Of a stretch of 43,989 bases of DNA, positions 1 through 10,500 are shown in pieces. Position numbers and translations under genes: made by a program. The stretch is from Microcaldota archaeon (lineage in GTDB: Archaea > Micrarchaeota > Micrarchaeia > Micrarchaeales > CABMGC01). The stretch lies in contig JAJZNA010000021.1 in the NCBI GenBank assembly GCA_021848065.1, positions 1-43,989 of the forward strand. Reading direction: 5' to 3'. Position 1 is the stretch's first letter, and every line of letters starts with the position of its first letter. The notes under the pieces are model-generated. The model was given only the letters and a program-made list of their open reading frames with translations, did not search any database and was not told where the DNA came from.

Positions 1-1
1 G

Positions 2-67
2 AGGGCAGGAATGATAGAAAAGGAACTTCTACTTAAGGCAGTTGTGTACAACACATTCATCGTGTAA
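2..67 (+). CDS. 3' end of an unidentified gene (partial)
   Basis: A reading frame is open from the window edge to a TAA at 65-67 and encodes 21 residues, ending in KAVVYNTFIV. The hydrophobic/charged mix is protein-like and the next gene has its own promoter downstream, so this may be the tail of a gene that starts before the window. It is too short to identify and could be chance. Confidence 0.3.
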   Translation, partial: RAGMIEKELLLKAVVYNTFIV

Positions 68-140
68 CGACTTATCTGGCCTTAGTATGGGATTGCGGTA
101 TTTACACCTGTTTATTGGACAACGCCCCCTAGTTGAAAGG

Positions 141-149
141 CTTAAATAT
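141..149 (+). promoter_or_regulatory. TATA box for the 180-974 gene
   Basis: CTTAAATAT sits about 35 bases before the ATG at 180, after a purine-rich GAAAGG that could serve as the BRE. The spacing fits a leaderless or very short leader transcript. Confidence 0.45.
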
Positions 150-179
150 CACCCAATTTTTAATCCGATACTGGATTCT

Positions 180-974
180 ATGGCCTTTAGGGAACGAGCC
201 TTTTACAATACATTACACCTGGCAAGGCCTGATGGCACCCACGACATCCTGGTGCCTTTGGTCAGGGACGGCACACCATTGCCAAGGGGTGCATCTGACC
301 CAACGTTCCTTGTTTCTCCTGCAAACAAGGAGCCTACCATCATCGGCAGGATGATGGACGCCATAGAACGCACGTATCCTTATCTGATGCCTGGGCAACC
401 TGATACTGCGCGGCGGGCTTTGGAGGCAAGGGCTGCTTCTGAATGCATGCTCTACGTGAATTTCGGCACGCAAGAGGACCTTAGCTATTTGGTGATAAAT
501 GCCTTATGGCTCATAGGCGCCAGGAGGGATGCCCAAGACGGCCTCTCCACAGCCAGGACTGAAATCTCCAATGCCCTGGATGGGGTTTGCAAGAGCCTGT
601 TCGGCTCGGAGAACATGCCATCAGATCCCGCCGGCGCCATCGGCGCAATTTCAAGGCTCCTTGGCCTTCATGCAGACCGCTCAGTGGCATTCTATTCCAA
701 TCCAAAAGGCTATTCCAGAAAGCGCTACTGGAAAGACATGGAACTCATAAGGGGCCAGGATCCGTATGTCGATCTTCATAGCCTGGGGCTTGAAGAGAGG
801 CGCTCAATCGCGATGCTTGTTGCGGATGCACAGGTGGTTATGGGCGCGTACGCCTCCATAGGCCTATTTTGCGATGCGTCATACTGTGCAAAAGTGGCAG
901 GCCTCACAACTGCAAGCAATGCCTTCGCTTTCATCGAGAATGCGCTTAAAAAATATGGCCTTAAGCGTATGTAA
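180..974 (+). CDS. Unrecognised protein, 264 aa
   Basis: I do not recognise this protein. The frame is open from 42, but I chose the ATG at 180 (MAFRERAF) because a TATA-like CTTAAATAT lies at 141-149, about 35 bases upstream, as for other genes here. The product looks soluble and mainly helical, with no signal peptide and no clear membrane segment. A helical Ala-rich stretch containing two cysteines (FCDASYC) sits near the C-terminus. It is followed by a convergent gene on the other strand. The sequence gives no basis for a function, and it may be lineage-specific. Confidence 0.65.
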   Translation: MAFRERAFYNTLHLARPDGTHDILVPLVRDGTPLPRGASDPTFLVSPANKEPTIIGRMMDAIERTYPYLMPGQPDTARRALEARAASECMLYVNFGTQEDLSYLVINALWLIGARRDAQDGLSTARTEISNALDGVCKSLFGSENMPSDPAGAIGAISRLLGLHADRSVAFYSNPKGYSRKRYWKDMELIRGQDPYVDLHSLGLEERRSIAMLVADAQVVMGAYASIGLFCDASYCAKVAGLTTASNAFAFIENALKKYGLKRM

Positions 975-1058
975 GCCTACTTGCCGCAGCCCACATGCGC
1001 CTATTTGGTGTATCCGTGCAGTTTCAAATTTCCAGAAAACGCCTGCCTTCAATGCTTT

Positions 1059-1610
1059 TCATGTGCCATTGGTGTCTACCGACGGCCCACCTGTACATAA
1101 GCCTGGGGAATTCGCCGGGATGACTATTACCACTGCAGCGCTGCGGTTTATGGACACAAGCTCAAACGAGGTGGCATTGGCATATGCCCCCGAAGTAGCA
1201 TTCCCATAATCCCAGCATATTCCAAGCGTGTTGTCGATAGGCAATCCCACTACGTTTCCGCAATCGGTATTGTACGTGCCAACCGGCCACGAGCCATTGC
1301 AGCTTGTATACTGCAAAGCCCTGACAAAATTGTAGTCTATCTGCAGCAGCTTATATCCTGGGAAGTACTGCCCCTCTTTGCATACGAACATGCCTGTAGT
1401 ATTGGCCTCTTGCGTGCACCTTCCAACAGGTGTGAGCTGCGTGGCGCTTAGTGCCTTCGCTGTGCTGTTTGAAATTGCCGCGGCTGGATGACCTAGTCCG
1501 TTATGCAAAATCATGAAGGCGGCAACCATTGCAACTATGGCAATTGCCAGGATGGCAGCCTTGTAGTGCATATACTTACTGTGCCAAAACACCTTTTTAA
1601 CGATTGGCAT
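1059..1610 (-). CDS. Membrane-anchored exported protein, 183 aa
   Basis: No family is recognised. A basic N-terminus (KK, HSK) is followed by one strongly hydrophobic helix (AAILAIAIVAMVAAFMIL), which fits a signal anchor. The rest, about 140 residues, has six cysteines and NxS/T sequons (NST, NTT, NGS, NAT, NRS), as expected for an extracytoplasmic disulfide-bonded, possibly glycosylated domain. The frame continues upstream to a TTG at 1622. ATG 1610 is used here, but ATG 1571 (MHYKAAIL) fits the TATA at 1624-1631 better because it leaves room for a short leader. Its tail converges on the 180-974 gene. Confidence 0.6.
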   Translation of the reverse strand: MPIVKKVFWHSKYMHYKAAILAIAIVAMVAAFMILHNGLGHPAAAISNSTAKALSATQLTPVGRCTQEANTTGMFVCKEGQYFPGYKLLQIDYNFVRALQYTSCNGSWPVGTYNTDCGNVVGLPIDNTLGICWDYGNATSGAYANATSFELVSINRSAAVVIVIPANSPGLCTGGPSVDTNGT

Positions 1611-1621
1611 GAAGCCTCGCA

Positions 1622-1632
1622 AGCTTTATAAT
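1622..1632. promoter_or_regulatory. Shared TATA between divergent genes
   Basis: AGCTTTATAATGG can be read as a TATA box on both strands (TTTATAA and TTATAAAG). It lies between the divergent genes 1610 (minus) and 1671 (plus). For the plus gene it predicts a start site near 1653. Confidence 0.4.
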
Positions 1633-1670
1633 GGAGGACATGCAAGGCTATTCTTTGTAAATTGAGCACC

Positions 1671-2279
1671 ATGAGACACATCTATGCCGGACGCCTTCAC
1701 ATCGGGATGCGCCCAGGCGACGAAGACGGTATTCGCAGAGGCAAGGCATTTGACAGGTGTGATGACACTATTTTAAGGCTTCAAGCCTCGCTTAGGGAAC
1801 TCGAGGACATGCATGCACAATCGCCGGACAATCTGAAGCGCCCTGCGATTGTTGTCCTATCTGATGCTGAAGAAATCGAGTCCAGCCTGCTGCATCTCGG
1901 GGACTTGCTCAGGCGTGAAAGAAACGGGCTTAATCCAGCCGCACTGCGTGATCTCTCACTACTTGCAAAGCGCGCTGGGCGCATAGGGCGCGAGACCAGG
2001 CTTCTCTCAGCCGCATTGGACGGGCACTTTGCCGGAAATTCATTTACCATAAGGGCTTCGAAGAAGGTGAAGCTCTTCCCTGCCCTGTACGTCACCATAA
2101 CCGGCACTCTGGCCGCCTCTGCCTACGCCCTTTCAGGGGCCATGAGGGATATCGCAGGCATAGCCACGGCAGGCGCCATTATAACCGGCATAACCTATGC
2201 AAAGATGCGCTATCTGATGATCAAGGGCAATTTCGCGGCAAAAAGGCTATCCAAGTCAGTTTCCGGAAGTAGCCTATAA
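1671..2279 (+). CDS. Unrecognised membrane protein, 202 aa
   Basis: No family is recognised. Roughly the first 130 residues are charged and helical, with heptad-like stretches (ILRLQASLRELEDM, DLLRRERNGL) that suggest a coiled coil. Two hydrophobic segments follow near residues 135-175 (LYVTITGTLAASAYALSG and IAGIATAGAIITGITYA), then a basic tail. The likely topology is a cytoplasmic helical domain with a C-terminal helical hairpin in the membrane. An in-frame TTG at 1662 is the alternative start. ATG 1671 is preferred because it is an ATG and lies about 18 bases after the predicted transcription start. Confidence 0.6.
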   Translation: MRHIYAGRLHIGMRPGDEDGIRRGKAFDRCDDTILRLQASLRELEDMHAQSPDNLKRPAIVVLSDAEEIESSLLHLGDLLRRERNGLNPAALRDLSLLAKRAGRIGRETRLLSAALDGHFAGNSFTIRASKKVKLFPALYVTITGTLAASAYALSGAMRDIAGIATAGAIITGITYAKMRYLMIKGNFAAKRLSKSVSGSSL

Positions 2280-2475
2280 AAGCCTAGAATTGCACTGTTT
2301 TTCACAAAATCCTAAACTTGAAAAAAAGCCATCATTTCTCCCGGCTCCATTGACCTGGCGTCCCGCCACTTGCGGCCGCGGCCTTGGGCAAATATCCGCA
2401 AGCCTTAACGCTTAGCTCCGTTTTCGCATAAGCGCCAAACCCGCATAAATGCGCAGGGGCTTTGCACGGATCGCA

Positions 2476-3102
2476 TTACCTGTAGCCGGCGGGGATAAGC
2501 GACCTTTCATCCAAATGTGCAACCACTCCATCGAACGCAGGGGCGCTATCTCCTGCGACAAATAACGCTCCATTCACCTCCACAGCAAGCGCGAATCCCC
2601 TATTCCACACGCTCCAGCGTGCTGCCGCATTACTGATATGCATTGGCGTCTCCCCGTTGCCAATGTCTTCCATAAGCCTTGCGCTTGCCAATATCCCGGC
2701 GTCCGTGGCTGCAGCTCCAGCCATCCTATCAGACATCGGATACTTATCATAGCCTGCAGCTGCAAGGGCCCTATTGGCAGCTTGATATGCCTCATCAACT
2801 GCAAGCCTTTTGACCGTTTCAAGGGCTTCCTCCCTGCCTCCCCTTCTGGCAAGCATAAGCATATGCCTGAACGCGATGTTTGCACGGCGGTTTGCCGAGC
2901 GTCCGTCCCGGTTCGTCCTAAGCCCTTCCCTAAGCGCATCGCCGAAGTTTATGGGCATGCTCCTGGCACAGAAGGAGTTCCACTGCGGGCTTGGATCTCC
3001 CGATGGGCGCATCAACCTAATTTCCGTAATGGCGTCCAAGAACGCATAAACCCGGTGGCTAACCGCAGTTGGTACATTATCCAGCTTGACTCTTTCGGCC
3101 AT
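2476..3102 (-). CDS. Unrecognised soluble protein, 208 aa
   Basis: No family is recognised. The sequence is predicted helical and Ala/Arg-rich in the middle (MLMLARRGGREEALETV...), ending in a short beta-like segment (FALAVEVNGALFVAGD). It has no signal peptide and no membrane helix. The ATG at 3102 is well supported by a TATA (minus-strand CTATAAATATC at 3131-3141) about 35 bases upstream. Its upstream region is shared with the divergent lipoprotein-like gene at 3205. In composition it resembles the other helical unknowns at 15869-17104 and 23007-23462, but I cannot show homology by eye. Confidence 0.65.
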   Translation of the reverse strand: MAERVKLDNVPTAVSHRVYAFLDAITEIRLMRPSGDPSPQWNSFCARSMPINFGDALREGLRTNRDGRSANRRANIAFRHMLMLARRGGREEALETVKRLAVDEAYQAANRALAAAGYDKYPMSDRMAGAAATDAGILASARLMEDIGNGETPMHISNAAARWSVWNRGFALAVEVNGALFVAGDSAPAFDGVVAHLDERSLIPAGYR

Positions 3103-3130
3103 ACTAAAACATGTTAGGTGGTTATTTTCT

Positions 3131-3176
3131 GATATTTATAGCTAAACCTCGCGCCCTGCAAAAATGTTTATATATC
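3131..3176. promoter_or_regulatory. Divergent promoters for 3102(-) and 3205(+)
   Basis: Two separate TATA boxes are visible. One reads CTATAAATATC on the minus strand at 3131-3141, about 35 bases before ATG 3102. The other reads GTTTATATATC on the plus strand around 3166-3176, about 34 bases before ATG 3205. Both spacings predict near-leaderless mRNAs. Confidence 0.6.
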
Positions 3177-3204
3177 ACAAAATGCCCATTATAACTGTGT
3201 TAAT

Positions 3205-3783
3205 ATGTCCCTAAGAATATCTGCGTCTGCGCACGCTACAAACCCTTCCACTTCGCATGTACCTATTGCGGCAAAGCCATATGCGCCTTTAAAGGGGCTT
3301 AGGCGCGCCGGGGCTCTAGCCGCAGCTGCAATTGGGGGAGCAGCATTGGTGGCCGCGTGTTCCACTGCCCCTTCATCTGCGCCTGCAACAAAACCTGCTA
3401 CCCGATCCCATGCAACTCAAAAGGCTACAAATACAATGCCAGCCTGTTCCTACGCAGTCACATCTGCAGTACAGCCCATCATGGGCGCAGCGCTCAGTGC
3501 TGCGCAGCCGATTCCTGCAAGATGGAAGCTGTCCATCAGCCCTAATGGTACTGTCTACGTCCAGAACCTTGCCAGCGGCCAGAAGAGCTACCTAAGCCCT
3601 GCCCAGGTGATGAACCTGCACATACCTGCAAACCTCGCGCCTTCAATAACCGCAACTGGCACTTACGCTTCCGGCCAGGCAAACAGCGGCACTGTGGCAG
3701 TATCGCTCAACCTTAACGGCGCCGGCGGGCAGTCAGCTACACCCAGCTGCTCAATGGCCTTTTCAGCGCAATTAAGGCCATGA
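3205..3783 (+). CDS. Lipoprotein-like secreted protein, 192 aa
   Basis: No family is recognised. A long N-region of about 33 residues ends in RR, followed by a hydrophobic stretch (AGALAAAAIGGAALVAAC) with a lipobox-like V-A-A-C. This suggests a lipid-anchored or Tat-type lipoprotein. A Ser/Ala/Pro/Thr-rich linker follows. Two further cysteines (MPACSYAV and TPSCSMAF) flank a likely beta domain of about 100 residues with a repeated pattern of polar turns. The ATG at 3205 is backed by a strong TATA. The short domain with conserved-looking paired cysteines probably forms a disulfide outside the cell. Function unknown. Confidence 0.65.
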   Translation: MSLRISASAHATNPSTSHVPIAAKPYAPLKGLRRAGALAAAAIGGAALVAACSTAPSSAPATKPATRSHATQKATNTMPACSYAVTSAVQPIMGAALSAAQPIPARWKLSISPNGTVYVQNLASGQKSYLSPAQVMNLHIPANLAPSITATGTYASGQANSGTVAVSLNLNGAGGQSATPSCSMAFSAQLRP

Positions 3784-4390
3784 ACAAGCTTGGGTATCCA
3801 CGCTTCGTAGTGCCAAGCGAAATCAAGGCCTACGCGAGCGCATAGGTGGCTGCAGCACATCCGGATACGGTTCGATGGATAAAGATGCACTACGCCTGCG
3901 GGCAATCCCAAAGCAGGGTTTACGTCTTTTGTCCAGCCCTACTTCGCCTCCAAACCTTTTCATCAATTATCCTTCCCTTTCGCTTGATTAAAGGCCTTCT
4001 TATCCCGTAGGGAAGAGGGGCGGCGAATTCCATTGCGCGATTTGATTAAAGGTTTAGGCCATTTATCTGATACTGCATATTCGAGTTTGACCAACATTTT
4101 GAACTGCCCTTTCCATTACTTGCCTTATCCATTCCACCTTCTGCGTCCCTAAGCTGCAATTGCCCTGTTCAATTGTGCTGTTTGGCCCATCCACATGCCA
4201 ATTGCATACTGTGCATCTTATGGTGGCCGTTTTTGAAGATTCCCCAAGCTGCCAATTCCTGTTCAAGGCTCTCCTCCTGCCCTGCATTCACGCACTACAG
4301 CAACTCAGCGGCAAACCAATCTGTCGACGTAAAAGCGCGAATTCATGGAATTCCACGGCCCGCGCCAAACGCTTTTTACCGAAAAAATAA
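3784..4390. other. Long stretch without a confident gene
   Basis: About 600 bases separate the lipoprotein-like gene from the promoter of the giant surface protein. I see no tRNA-like cloverleaf and no convincing gene. Two related TATA-like motifs occur (TTGATTAAAGG near 3983 and TTTGATTAAAGG near 4040). One minus-strand frame at 4063-4287 is the only peptide-like candidate and is listed separately. Confidence 0.5.
4063..4287 (-). CDS. Possible small or decayed gene, 74 aa
   Basis: This minus-strand frame has a codon style like the neighbouring genes (ATA, AGG, GCA, AGC) and a zinc-finger-like C-x2-C-x2-H (CTVCNWH). The C-terminal half is amphipathic (KVEWIRQVMERAVQNVG). No TATA box or ribosome site is visible before the ATG at 4287, and the first 25 residues look random. 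It could be a real small protein starting further in, a decayed gene, or chance. Confidence 0.25.
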   Translation of the reverse strand: MQGRRRALNRNWQLGESSKTATIRCTVCNWHVDGPNSTIEQGNCSLGTQKVEWIRQVMERAVQNVGQTRICSIR

Positions 4391-4391
4391 C

Positions 4392-4437
4392 AAAGTTATA
4401 TAAACGTTCTGCAAGTCGCCCAGCAAAACTATATAAA
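4392..4437 (+). promoter_or_regulatory. Tandem TATA boxes of the giant surface-protein gene
   Basis: Two strong TATA boxes with the same core, TATATAAAC, lie about 34 bases apart (AGTTATATAAACG near 4393-4405 and AACTATATAAACC near 4427-4438). They predict start sites near 4425 and 4460, giving leaders of about 90-125 bases. That is unusually long for this window, where most genes are nearly leaderless. Confidence 0.6.
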
Positions 4438-4454
4438 CCACCAATTCCCAACAA

Positions 4455-4522
4455 ACTTTGGGGAATTTGCAAAGTGCTTTTTTCATAGCCTAGACATTTC
4501 TCATCTCCTAGACTTTGCAAAG
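4455..4522 (+). promoter_or_regulatory. Leader hairpin with T-run and repeated motifs
   Basis: Within the leader, ACTTTG (4455-4460) can pair with CAAAGT (4470-4475), and a six-T run follows at about 4478-4483, like an intrinsic terminator. TTTGCAAAG (4466-4474) recurs within the perfect palindrome CTTTGCAAAG (4513-4522), and CCTAGAC occurs twice (4489-4495 and 4507-4513). The two copies could pair alternately, so an attenuator or RNA switch is possible. This is inference from sequence only. Confidence 0.3.
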
Positions 4523-4549
4523 GATTGTCACGTTCAAATGGGAATCTGA

Positions 4550-7500
4550 ATGAATAGCGGGAATGCAACCTTGCACGGGTCATCGTACGGCATAAACAAT
4601 AGTGTGAGGTTCACGGTAGTGATGCTGGCAGCTTTTGTGATATTTGCGTTTGGCACGCTGCATGCAATTGCAGCTCCTGCCTTTGCCGCTTCAAACCCTG
4701 TAGTTGATACGGGCCAATCTGAAGCATTTACTGCCAACATCCCGCTTGGCAGTGGGATATCCCCATACACATTTAACGTTTACATTGTAAGTTCACTTTC
4801 CTGCAGCACATTACCTTCTACAGCAGCCTATTCACAGGTTACTCCCTCAAACAGCGTGACATTCAGCAACATACAAACCACTACATCTGGCACGTATTAT
4901 TACTGTGCAACAGTGACAGACAGCAATTCCATCAGTCCTGAAACAAACACCTCCGCACCTATATCAATCATAATAAACCCACAACTGACAGTAAGCATAA
5001 CTTCTCCAACTTCGCCACAGACGATAAACGGGCCAATAACAATAACTGCCTCTTCAACAGGCGGCACATCTCCAGTATCTTATTCATGGATAGGCTCTAG
5101 GGGATCAAACTGCCTTGGCTTCTCTAATCCAGGAAACACTGACTCTTTCACATACACTCCAACTGGGCCTACACCGGGATGTACCTTTGAAGTGACTGCA
5201 ACTGACGCCGCCGCAACTCCCGAGACTGCAAGCGCAACAACGCCTGTGCTTACTATACCTAAACTTCAAATTGTAAGCTTCACAATAAGCAACACCTCCA
5301 TGGATCTTGGCCAGAGCGAGACATTCACTGCTCAGGTATCTGGAGGCATATCACCTTACAACTTTGGGATACTCTCGCCTGCATGCGGTCTAAAAATATT
5401 AAATATCTTCACGAGCCCTTCAAACACATACAGCAACGTATACACTTCGCCTAAATGCGCTATTGGAACCGATCAGTTTAAGCTCACAGCTTCAGACAGC
5501 GCAAACCCTATAGAATCGCTTACTGAGAACCAATCCATAACTGCTTACAGCACGCCTTCGGTATCTGGGCTCCAGCCGAGCAATTCAAGCCTAGATTACG
5601 GACAGCATGTAACATACACTGCAACCATATCTGGAGGAAGTGGAAACTTCGATGCAGTTCTTGTGGATTCATCAAATACTCCTGTTGTATCTTTAACCAA
5701 CCAGAAGGACGGACCAATAACATTCCCATCATTCGAACCATCCAAAGGATCCCAGACCTACACTGTTTATGTTACTGACGTAGGCACAACAACGCATTAC
5801 AGCCTTGCTCCAGAATCAAGCACAATACAGGTAAACGGGACTCTACAGCAGCCTCTGATAAACTTTACTGAAGGATCAAGCCCTATTGACAATGGCCAAT
5901 ATGTGGTAATATCATGCAAAAACTGCGACAGGACATCGTTGCAGGGCAGCGGCGCTTACCACTACCAGTGGCTTGTTGGATATGAGTCAAGCGCTCCAAA
6001 TCCAAAAGAAGCAATCACAATGTGCGGTGCAACCTCAACAACATTGAGCTGCGACTTCAACACATCAGGCAACAAAAACATTGGAAACTACACTATAGAA
6101 CTTCAGGTAACCGACAGTGCAAGCACTCCGCAAACAACTCTCTCAAATTCCACAAATGTTACAGTAAATCCTGCTATGCTTGCTCCAGAAATAACTCCAT
6201 CAAGCATAGTCGCAATTCAAGGCAGCATGACAAAACCTGTAAGTGCTGTGCTAAATGGCGGAGGCACACCGCCATATAGGTTTGTATGGTATATAAATGG
6301 CAATCCAATAAATTGTAATGCCATATTACCAGTTGCTGGATTCTACTGCAAAGCAAGCACAAATGCATATAAAAACGACACACTGGAATTCTCAGCAAAT
6401 GCATCAATGATTGGCAATGATACTATAGAAACTGCAGTTGTAGATTCTTCTAATGGCCTGCCTAACTATCCTGCAGGCTCTTTATGCAAAGTAGATATTG
6501 CACGAATTTATATGGGCATATTATATCTGAACTGCTCTGGAGCTGATCTTACTTTTGGAAATTTCAACCTTTCATATACTGACGCAATAGTGTTGCCGAC
6601 TCTCCAAACACACTCCATAACCCCAAACGATACAAGCCCGCTCCAGATAGATAACGGGCAGTCCTTACATCTCACAGAGGCTGTAACTGGAGGTTCAGCT
6701 CCATACACTTATAGTTGGTACTTGAACAATAACCCTGGCAGTAGCGATATTTTTGTTTATAACACCTCTTTCAAATCTTCAAATACAATACTATTCAATG
6801 GTAATGCATCTACACTGGACACTTTCACAGGTGGTCTTGATAGGCTAATAGTCTGTGTAGATGAAGGCCCTTGCGGTGCATCTACTGGCACATTTGCAAC
6901 ATCCTATCTTAATGTACACCCGTCTCTAGGCATACCTTCTATAGCAGCTGTACCTTCAACTTCAACAGTGCCCCTGGTCATGGACGTCGGACAGAAAGTA
7001 ATACTCAATGCGTCAGAGACTGGAGGAACAGGCAGCGCAAACTACACATATACTTGGTATGATAATGGCAATCCCATAACAGCATGTCCAACTTCATCAT
7101 CTCCAAAATGCACCTACCTTGCCTCCACACCTGCAGCTTCAAGCGGCACACTCAATGACATAACCGTAAAGGTAACTGATACTGGCACTGATCCAAGTGC
7201 AACTCCAACGCCTCCAACAGCAACATCGCAGAACTTCGCAATAACAGTATACCCATCACTTGGCACTCCAACAATTGCACCAACCGGTGTAAAGATGGAC
7301 CAGGGGCAGTCTGTGACCTTCACTGCATCAGAAACGGGTGGAACAGGAAGCAGCAATTATGTATACACTTGGTATGATGGCGCAACCGTGATCTCCGGAT
7401 GCACCTCATCTGCCTGCACATATGCAACTACAACCTCCACAAGCACAGGAACACATGACATAACCGTCAACGTGCGTGATTCCGGAACGACAACGCCTCC

Positions 7501-10500
7501 AGCCGAGCCTCCAGCAAACATGACTTCGGCAGTGGATGCAGTCACTGTCAACATGCCTCTCAATGCAGGAAGCATATCAATAACCGGAGGAACTGGTGCA
7601 AATTGCACTGCATTGCCTTCATGCATAAACTATGCACATGCAACAAGCAGTTCTACTACAATGGATCAGAATAGCGGTGCAATTATATCTGACGGCAGCG
7701 TAAGCGGCGGCACAACGCCATACTCATACCAATGGGTAGCTGAGGCTCCAGGCCAGACCTCGTACACTGCATCAGAGGCCGACACGCTATGCGGATCAAG
7801 CGCTCAATCTACTACATGCAACTTCCTCACAACCACTGCAAACCCTATCGGAACCTACAAGTTCGAGCTTCAGGTAACCGACAGCGCATATAGCCCTTCA
7901 GTTGCTACCACTTCCAGCCCAGTAACCATAACCCTTAACGCTGCAGCTATAACCAGCCCCATACTATCAAATGCACTGGTAATCGATGAGGGTCAGAGCT
8001 TTGTACTATCAGACATAATGCCTACTGCCGGAACGCCAAGCTACTATGCTTCATGGAAAGTTAATAGCCAAACCATATCTTCATCATACTGCTCTTCACT
8101 CGGATTGGCAGCAGGATACAATACAACATGCACAGTAAGCACTCCTGGAAGCATCACGCTGCTCTCAGGCACGCAGCCGCTTAATCCTGGAACATACCAG
8201 TTCGGTCTTAGCATAGGCGACAGCGAGTTCCAGTCACTTTCAATTGGGTACATAATATACGATTACCAGGCCGCAGGAAATACTGTAACTATAAACCCTG
8301 CGCTCGGAATTACTGCAAATGCAAATGCAAGCTCCATGCACGCCGACCAGGCAGTTCTCCTGTACAACACGACTACAGGTGGTACTCCATCCTATTCGTA
8401 CCAGTGGTACGTTGAAGCCCCTGGAGCTACAAAGTACACTGCAATAGCTGGCGCTACATCCAACACATTCAAGTTCGATGCAAGAACAATGGACATTGCA
8501 ACTGGCGGAGCATACAAATTCATGCTTCAGGTAACTGACTCGGCATCACACCCTGTAATTCTTAACTCGACGCCTGTTACTGTGGACGTGAATGCGACAT
8601 TCGCAGTGCCAAAGCTTGTGCTATGGGTTCATGGAAACATAATCAACGATGCGGACAGCGCAAATCACGGCAACTGGGCTCTGGACACCATAACAAGGAC
8701 AATAAGGGCATACCAGACAGGAATACGCAGTTTTGACATGAACTTCTCAGATAAGGGCACAGCATACACGTTTGCAGGAGTCTCCAGCCCAGGCAGCGGC
8801 ACGCTCGAGCCTTACAATGGCAACGCTCCATTCACGGGATATGACAACCTTACTTTCAACGGTACATTCACCCCTGGCGCAAATGCCGTGTCACTGTCCA
8901 ACGCATCCATAGGGACACTTAACGAAGGCGGAAGCATAACTGGAAACGTCATAAGCGCTGGAATATCAACATTTGACCATTACATATACAGCTACTTCAC
9001 ACTTGACGCTTCGTATTCCTACACGAAATGGGGCGACACCTATACATATGGCGTATACCCACTTTCAGGACAGAGCTGGATTGACTCGTCTTCAAAGATA
9101 GCTGGCGACATAATAACCTACCAGGCCCCTGCAGTGAACATGTCAGCACCATCCAATTCCGTTCTTGACGCAGGTCAGTATGAAACCTACACTGCGACAG
9201 TCTACAACGGAATAGGTCCATTCTCAGTGGAACTGATGCTGAAGGGATCATCGAGTCCTGTGGACACGCAGACAGTCTATGCAAACACAACAGGAAACGT
9301 TGGAAGCAATACCGTCACATTTAACTTCCAGCCTCCTCAGGGCATTGACACATACTACATAAACGTTATGGATAATGGTGCATCTGGATACACCTTCAAT
9401 TCAGTAAGCAACACCGTAGTGGTAAACGCAGCGCCTCAGTCAACTACCTCTGCAAACCCTGTGTCCATACATGCAGATCAGCAATCTGAAATATCTGGAG
9501 TCGTAACCGGAGGCACTTCACCATTCGCGTACCAGTGGTACATTGAAGTCCCAGGAAATACTATATTCACACCAATACCTAAGGCCACTGCAACAACATT
9601 CGCATTCAACTCCCTGAACATGACTACTGGCGGAAAGTACACATTCGAACTAGTCACCTCAGACTCTGCATCAATACCTGAGACCTTCAATTCAGTAGTA
9701 AATGCCACAGTCACAGTAAACGCGATGTATGCAAACCCTGTGCTTGAAGCATACGTGCATGCAAACGTAGTAAATGACGAAGATAGCAGCGCATACGGAT
9801 ATTGGGGACTTGACAACTTCACAAGGACCATAATCATACATAAGATCGGAATGCAGAGCTATATGGTCAATCTGGTGGACACTGGAAACACATTCATACC
9901 TCAAGGTGGCCTTAGCCCTGGCAGCGCTTCTGTAACTGAACCATACGATGGCCTTGCCTCCCTGACTGGCAAACAGACCATTACCCTTAATGGAACACTC
10001 GCTGGTTCAGCAAGCTTCCCTCTGACCTCATCCAACTCATTCCTGGGCAAAGTTAACTTTGGAGGCAATGTGAAGGATATTCTCCTGAGACTCTTTTCAA
10101 ACGGGCAGAAGGGAGACATACTAAACGTAACAAGCCCTGTATTGGGTGAGCCTTCATTCGATTACTTCCTTAATGGCTACTTCACTGGAATAACTAATGT
10201 CCAGCAGCCTAACAATTGGACATACTCTTACTATTATGGCACATATCCAACCTCTGGCCAAACCTATACTGATGCTGCATCTGGAATAACTGGTAACATC
10301 ATTACTTACCAGGCCCCTGCAGTGACCATGTCAGCACCATCCAATTCCGTGCTTGACTTCGGCCAGTATGAAACCTACACCGCTACAGTCTACAACGGAA
10401 TAGGCCCATTCTCAGTAGAGCTGATGCTGAAGGGATCATCGAGTCCTGTGAACACGCAGACAGTCTATGCAAACACGATAGGAAACGTTGGAAGCAATAC

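Noticed and set aside
3860..3920. tRNA-like GGTTCGATGG near 3877
   Set aside because: No cloverleaf, anticodon stem or acceptor stem can be drawn around it.
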